From NCBI GenBank assembly GCA_026120185.1, contig JANUWF010001193.1, forward strand, positions 2,292,291 through 2,356,290: a stretch of 64,000 bases of DNA. The letters are read 5' to 3'. Made by a program: the position numbers and the translations under genes. The notes beneath the pieces are model-generated. The model was not told the DNA's origin. It searched no databases and saw only the letters and a program-made list of their open reading frames with translations. Source of the stretch: Voacanga thouarsii. Lineage: Eukaryota; Streptophyta; Magnoliopsida; Gentianales; Apocynaceae. Below, one piece after another: positions 59,621 to 64,000 of the stretch (position 1 is its first letter; every line of letters begins with the position of its first letter).

Positions 59621-59958
59621 GTGCTGCATGGGATCAGTACTCCTGGTTCCCAAGTATATGGTCCGGTACTCCTCATTGGTAAGATCAGCAAACTGGGTCA
59701 ATCCCACCTTGTAGGTACGATTCTCGGAGTTGTGTTCATTGATGAACTTCAAATTATCCTTGAAAATCTCAAGTCGTTTCTTGTACTCCACCAAGCCATT
59801 GTATACTTTGCCAACCATAATTCATATATTTCTTTCAACTCCTCCTCAGTTCGCCATGCACAACTTCTGTCATACTTATAGTCAATGATAGACATGTCCA
59901 TCGCATATGAGATAGAAGCTAAGAAGAGGAGAATGGAAATGCTGAAGAGTGTAGACAT
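59621..59958 (-). pseudogene. Papain-type cysteine protease, N-terminal exon (copy B)
   Basis: It starts [20 protein letters not shown], a clear secretory signal peptide, followed by an I29-type inhibitor prodomain: [15 protein letters not shown], then after a frameshift [58 protein letters not shown]. The frameshift sits near 59805 (a small deletion after LAKY). The exon stops at the copia LTR end at 59620. The mature catalytic domain is absent, so this copy cannot encode an active protease. Confidence 0.9.
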
Positions 59959-60040
59959 GGTTCCTACTGACTAGGAGAAGACAAAGATTTGAACAAAGCT
60001 AAGAGGTTTGAAGGGTGTGGAAGCTGAGTAGAGCATTTGG

Positions 60041-60050
60041 GTTTATATAG
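60041..60050 (-). promoter_or_regulatory. TATA box of cysteine protease copy B
   Basis: CTATATAAAC on the minus strand, about 85 bp upstream of the start codon at 59958, is well placed for a plant core promoter. Whether it is still used is unknown, since the gene is broken. Confidence 0.6.
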
Positions 60051-60339
60051 GCAACAAAAAAAATTGTACAGTAAAATAAAAGTAAAAGAAATGTTACTAG
60101 AATTTATTATTGATGGTGGCACTGAATTACAGCGGGGTGACGACTGAGACATGAGTTCGGGGGCCATAATAATCAGGATTGGTACATTGCAGTTCCTTCT
60201 AGGTTGTCCGGCAATTAGTTCGGCGTGGAGTACAAGGCCCAACTGTGCAACAAGCTTTTTCTATATTGGTGGCTTTAACAGTGGAATCCAAATTGGCGGC
60301 ATCATCAGTGGAATTCGTGGAGCCAGCATGTTGGGCTAG
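60051..60339. other. Upstream region of protease copy B
   Basis: Balanced composition. The frame 60151-60339 has no recognised family. Confidence 0.35.
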
Positions 60340-60455
60340 CAGGTCCAGCTAGTGCAGCGGCTGGGCCACAACTGCTAGGGCCTCTAGCTAGCGTTGGGCT
60401 AGCCCACAACCCGGCTATGGAAGCGGGGCTGATCGTGGGCTAGCTCCTGGGCCAT
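60340..60455. repeat. GC-rich block with repeated GGCTAG/GGGCC words
   Basis: Multiple short self-complementary words (GGGCTAGC, AGCTAGCG, CTGGGCC) make a GC-rich island in AT-rich DNA. It resembles the subterminal zones of the hAT element at 42887-46147 in style but not in exact sequence. It may be the end of another hAT-like element. Confidence 0.35.
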
Positions 60456-60487
60456 TCTCTTTAATTAAAAAAAAAAAACAAAAAAGA

Positions 60488-60550
60488 GGAAATGGCCTTG
60501 AGGTGATTGAACTGGGTTGCTACAGCTCTAACCACTACTCCACTGCACAT
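60488..60550 (-). mobile_element. Possible tRNA-like SINE head
   Basis: On the minus strand GTGGAGTAGTGGTTAGAGCTG has A-box character and CAGTTCAATCACC has B-box character, about 35 bp apart. A complete cloverleaf is not apparent, so a tRNA gene is not claimed. Confidence 0.3.
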
Positions 60551-61046
60551 CATGTGACTTATCTTGCTTCACCAAATTGATATTTTAGAAGATTGAATGT
60601 TGGCTATTTTATTAGCCAATTAACTTTTTAATTGTAATTATGTAATTTTATTTTTGAGTCTAGGTTGGTCATACAATTATTTTTAGTTTATATTTTATAC
60701 TATTTAATTTTGATTGAATTTTTTATCATTCATATTAACATGCCATATAATTTGCATTAACATTGCTTTATGTACTATTTAGTTATGCATAAATAAATAA
60801 AAAATTAAGTGTAAATTTCTTAATTTTTTTAAATTAACCTCAAGCCTCCTTTATTAGCCCATTAGTACAATTAACATTTGCGTCATGTCATTTAAAATGG
60901 TCTCCCTATAGAAAGGCTACGTTTTATTGGTTATTAGATTGTGTCTAATATTTTTGTATTGTTTGTATAAGTTTAATTTATTCATAATTACCCTATAGGT
61001 AATGTGATTGGATTGAAAACTTTATAAAATAATAATAAGAATAATA

Positions 61047-61099
<53 letters not shown>

Positions 61100-61463
61100 G
61101 ACATTACAAGGATTTCTTATAAAATATCCAAATAATGTGTATGATGGCCAAAATATTAATGACACTAAAACTAATATTGTATTTAGATACAAGATATATT
61201 AATTTTAGTGGGATGATCTAGGCATAATTATAAGTTATATTATTATCTCCTATAAATGTGCATATTATTTTGGGATTTTAAGTTGTGGATCCTAACCTAA
61301 TTATAAATTACATTGTTGTCTCCTATAAATGTGCATATTATTGCAGAGTTTTAGGTTATCGTATTTTGATAGTAATTTTTATTACTATTTAAAATATTAT
61401 CATATTATCATGCATCATGGTATGATATTGACTCATATGTTTTATTTTATTTAATTTCAGAAA
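60551..61463. other. AT-rich DNA before copia relic 2
   Basis: Holds a direct duplication: CTCCTATAAATGTGCATATTATT occurs near 61248 and again near 61320 with similar context. This could be part of an LTR or leader of the downstream copia relic. No gene recognised. Confidence 0.4.
61044..61095. repeat. (TA)n microsatellite with one interruption
   Basis: TA units from 61044 to 61095 with a single CATA break. Confidence 0.9.
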
Positions 61464-62760
61464 ATGACTACTAACACATTATCCCTAATCTTAACAAAGA
61501 AATAATTGGTTAGAGAAAAATTTATTGATTGGAAAATGAACCTAATAATCATACTCACTGCTGAGAAGCTCAAATATGTGCTAATTGAACCATATCCTCC
61601 TAAGCCTCTTGACCCGTCCATGTCCAAACAAAGGGCGACTTATGAGAAGTGATTGAGTTTTAATGAGATGGTTCGCTACTACATTTTGGGATCTATCTCA
61701 AATGTTTTGCGGCAAAAACATAAGAACATGGCAATTGCTTCAGATATCATGAACAGCCTCCAACAAATGTTCGAGCACAAAGGACGTCAAGCCCGTCAAG
61801 CAGCAATGAGACGCATAATGAATATGCGCATGAAACTTGGAGCGCCCGTTATAGATCATATATTAGAATTGATCACTCAATTTAACGTGGTAGAAGTCTT
61901 AGAAGTTCTCGCGGTTCAAGGTTAATTATAACATGAATAAGATAAATATGTCTTTTACAGAGTTAATGAAAAAGCTTAAGAGCACCGAGACTATCCTAAA
62001 ATAGAAAGTGGCAACACATCTGTTGTTGCTCATGCTGGATCTTTCTCTTCCAAGCCCAAAGGCGAAGGAGGAAATAAGAGGAAGCAAAATAACAAAAAGG
62101 AGCCTAAGCAGCAGACTAAGAAGGCAAAAGTGGATGAAAAGTCCAAAGGCAAGTGTTTCCACTGCAAGCAAAAAGGACATTGGAAGCTCAATACATAGAT
62201 TACCTAGCCAAACGCAAGTAGGGTACTGATGAGTTATTCTACATTGAAACTTATTTAGGGGTTGATTTTACAATTACTTGGATAGTAGATTTTGGAGCCA
62301 CTAATCATGTTTGCAATTCGTTGCAGGGGATCCAAGTAACCAGACATCTTAATGAAGGAGAACATACTCTAAGGGTTGGCACATGATTAATGATATTTGC
62401 AAAAACTGTTGGAGATGTTTATATTTATTTTGATAATAAATATTTAGCTTTGAAAGATTATTATTATATTTTTGACTTTTATCGAAATTTGATTTCAAAG
62501 ATTCAGTAGAGATATTTTTAAATGACTCATTGATATGTCGTGGAAATTTGGATAATGATATGTATATTTTAAAACCTACCAATAGTTTGTTATATTATAC
62601 TGAATCTAATAAACGTATTAAATTATCTCCTACTAATGAGACTCTCTTATAGCATTTTAGGCTTAGTCATATTAATTTAAATAGGATTCAAAGACTCGTA
62701 AAAGAAGATTATTTTAAGTTATGGATTTTCTATTCTAAGCCAATCAAGGGTATATTTATC
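61464..62760 (+). pseudogene. Ty1/copia gag-pol relic 2
   Basis: The gag starts MTTNTLSLILTKK and contains EKFIDWKMNL and MVRYYILGSISNVLRQKHKN, then a linker rich in Lys/Gln and a knuckle CFHCKQKGHWKLN (about 62150-62190). A protease-region relic WIVDFGATNHVCNS follows at about 62281, with further pol sequence that quickly degenerates in several frames. In-frame stops inside gag (61503 TAA, 61650 TGA) show decay. It differs in gag sequence from the copia element at 55216. Confidence 0.85.
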
Positions 62761-63134
62761 TCTCCAATTGAATTTCAGAAGTATTAAATACAAAATTCCC
62801 AATTACCAAAGATAAATTCTGAAAAAAACCCAATACCCCTATCTCAAAGCAATACCAAGATCCTTGTGATTACTAATTTTTAATCCCTCATCCTCCCTCT
62901 CTAGTTAATCAAAGGAAACAAATATTAAACCTATTAGTTTGGAGCTCAACTTCTAACTCCATCTTTCGAATTTATCATGAGAAAACAATCCAAACAATGA
63001 ATTCAATACAAACTAGCCCAACTAATTATATATTAGAAATTGAAATCCAACAAATCAAAAAAGATTTAATACAAGAATCTAATTAGGGTTCATCATCTTC
63101 TCTAATTTTTTCTTGAGCAATCCTCCTTTTTTCT
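62761..63134. other. Intergenic, no feature seen
   Basis: No gene recognised between the copia relic and the CACTA end. Confidence 0.4.
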
Positions 63135-64000
63135 CACTACAGGAAAAATCGTGATTTGCGACGGCTTCAATACCGTCTCTAATAGCGACCAATTTGCGAC
63201 GATTTTCAAACAAGTCGCGAGTTGACCAAAACCGTCGCAATTTGTGACGGTTTTGCGACGGCCAAAATACCCGTTGCAATTCGTAGCAAAATCGTCGCTA
63301 TTTTTGCGAGGGTTTTGCGACAGTATTTATGCCCTCTCAAATTGCGAGGGTTTTGCGACGGTGATTTATTTTAAAAAAAAATTTTTAAAAAAATTTTTGA
63401 ACGTCCATCGCAAAACCCTGGCAATTTGCGAGGGTTTTGCGACGACAAATTATTTTTTAAAAAAATATTTTTAAAATTTTTGAACGTCCATCGCAAAGTC
63501 CTCGCAATTTGCGAGGGTTTTACGACGGTAGTTAGCCCTCGCAATTTGCGAGGGTTTTGCGACGGTAATTTATTTTTAATTTTTTTTAAAAAAAAATTTT
63601 GAACGTCCATCGCAAAACCCTCGCAATTTGCGAGGATTTTGCGACGATCGATTGTTTTTTTAAAAAATATTTTTAAAATTTTTGAATGTCCATCGCAAAG
63701 TCCTCGCAAATTGCGAGGGTTTTCCGACGGTATCTATTTTTTTAAAAAAATATTTTTTTAAAAAAATTTTGAACATCCATCGCAAAACCCTTGCAATTTG
63801 CGAGGATTTTGCGACGGCAAATAACCCTCTCAATTTGTGAGGGTTTTGCGACGATCGATTGTTTTTTTAAAAAATATTTTAAAAATTTTTGAACGTCCGT
63901 CGCAAAGATCTCGCAATTTGCGAGGGTTTTGTGACGATCAATATTTTTAATTAAAAAATAAATCAATGAAAAAATTTATAGAAAATCTCAAAACCCTAAT
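63135..64000. mobile_element. Terminus of a CACTA (En/Spm) DNA transposon, runs off the right edge
   Basis: It begins with the class signature CACTACAGGAAAAATCGTGA, followed at once by subterminal repeats of TTTGCGACGG type. From about 63300 to the edge the sequence is a tandem array whose units carry the palindrome TCGCAAAACCCTCGC / GCGAGGGTTTTGCGA separated by AT-rich linkers with AAAAATTTTTGAACGTCCATC. CACTA elements have such subterminal transposase-binding repeats. The other end and any transposase lie outside the window, so size and activity are unknown. Confidence 0.85.

Noticed and set aside
63079..63966. Several minus-strand frames with repeated Arg/Lys/Leu peptides
   Set aside because: They are translations of the CACTA subterminal array, not genes.

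Overview
The window is nuclear DNA of a flowering plant, most likely a eudicot. The evidence is short exons with GT..AG introns, plant-specific families (CYCD3, SKIP2/VFB-type F-box, SDN-type exonuclease, plant PTEN2, DUF247/UPF0481, RWP-RK) and long AT-rich intergenic DNA filled with plant transposon classes. I cannot name the species. No CRISPR, rRNA or convincing tRNA gene was seen, and nothing looks like a wholly new molecular system. The unusual content is repeat architecture and decayed genes.

Layout. 1-1.2 kb: 5' part of a TRAPP subunit 2 (sedlin) gene on the minus strand, running off the left edge. 1.6-4.1 kb: AT-rich DNA with a decayed Stowaway-like MITE and two copies, in opposite orientation, of a foldback element next to (TA)n tracts. 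5.7-7.1 kb: intact D3-type cyclin (minus, four exons). 9-14 kb: another MITE relic, an (AGC)n microsatellite, and a roughly 2 kb minisatellite-like array split by a roughly 1.96 kb solo LTR. 14-20.6 kb: mostly empty, with one clean Stowaway MITE and a SINE-like sequence. 20.7-22.4 kb: single-exon F-box/LRR gene. 25.3-29.3 kb: twelve-exon small-RNA-degrading-nuclease-like gene (plus), convergent with a twelve-exon PTEN2 gene (minus, 29.9-34.9 kb).

36-47 kb is a gene graveyard. It holds a copia reverse transcriptase fragment, an RKD (RWP-RK) pseudogene with five in-frame stops, one alcohol-dehydrogenase-like exon, an ABCB transporter pseudogene, two further Stowaway MITEs, a complete 3.26 kb hAT element with an exact 8-bp target duplication and a dead transposase, and a minisatellite. 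48.5-50.1 kb: intact DUF247 gene (minus). 53.5-60 kb: two broken tandem papain-type cysteine protease copies, one interrupted by a 5'-truncated copia element that keeps its 3' LTR. 61.5-62.8 kb: a second copia relic. 63.1 kb to the right edge: the terminus of a CACTA (En/Spm) transposon with palindromic subterminal repeats.

The intact genes belong to unrelated housekeeping, signalling or cell-cycle roles (vesicle tethering, G1/S control, ubiquitin ligase substrate choice, small-RNA turnover, phosphoinositide dephosphorylation). No co-operating cluster is implied. Gene models were assembled by hand from splice signals and remembered family sequence patterns. Exon sums stay in frame for CYCD3, SDN and PTEN2, which supports them.
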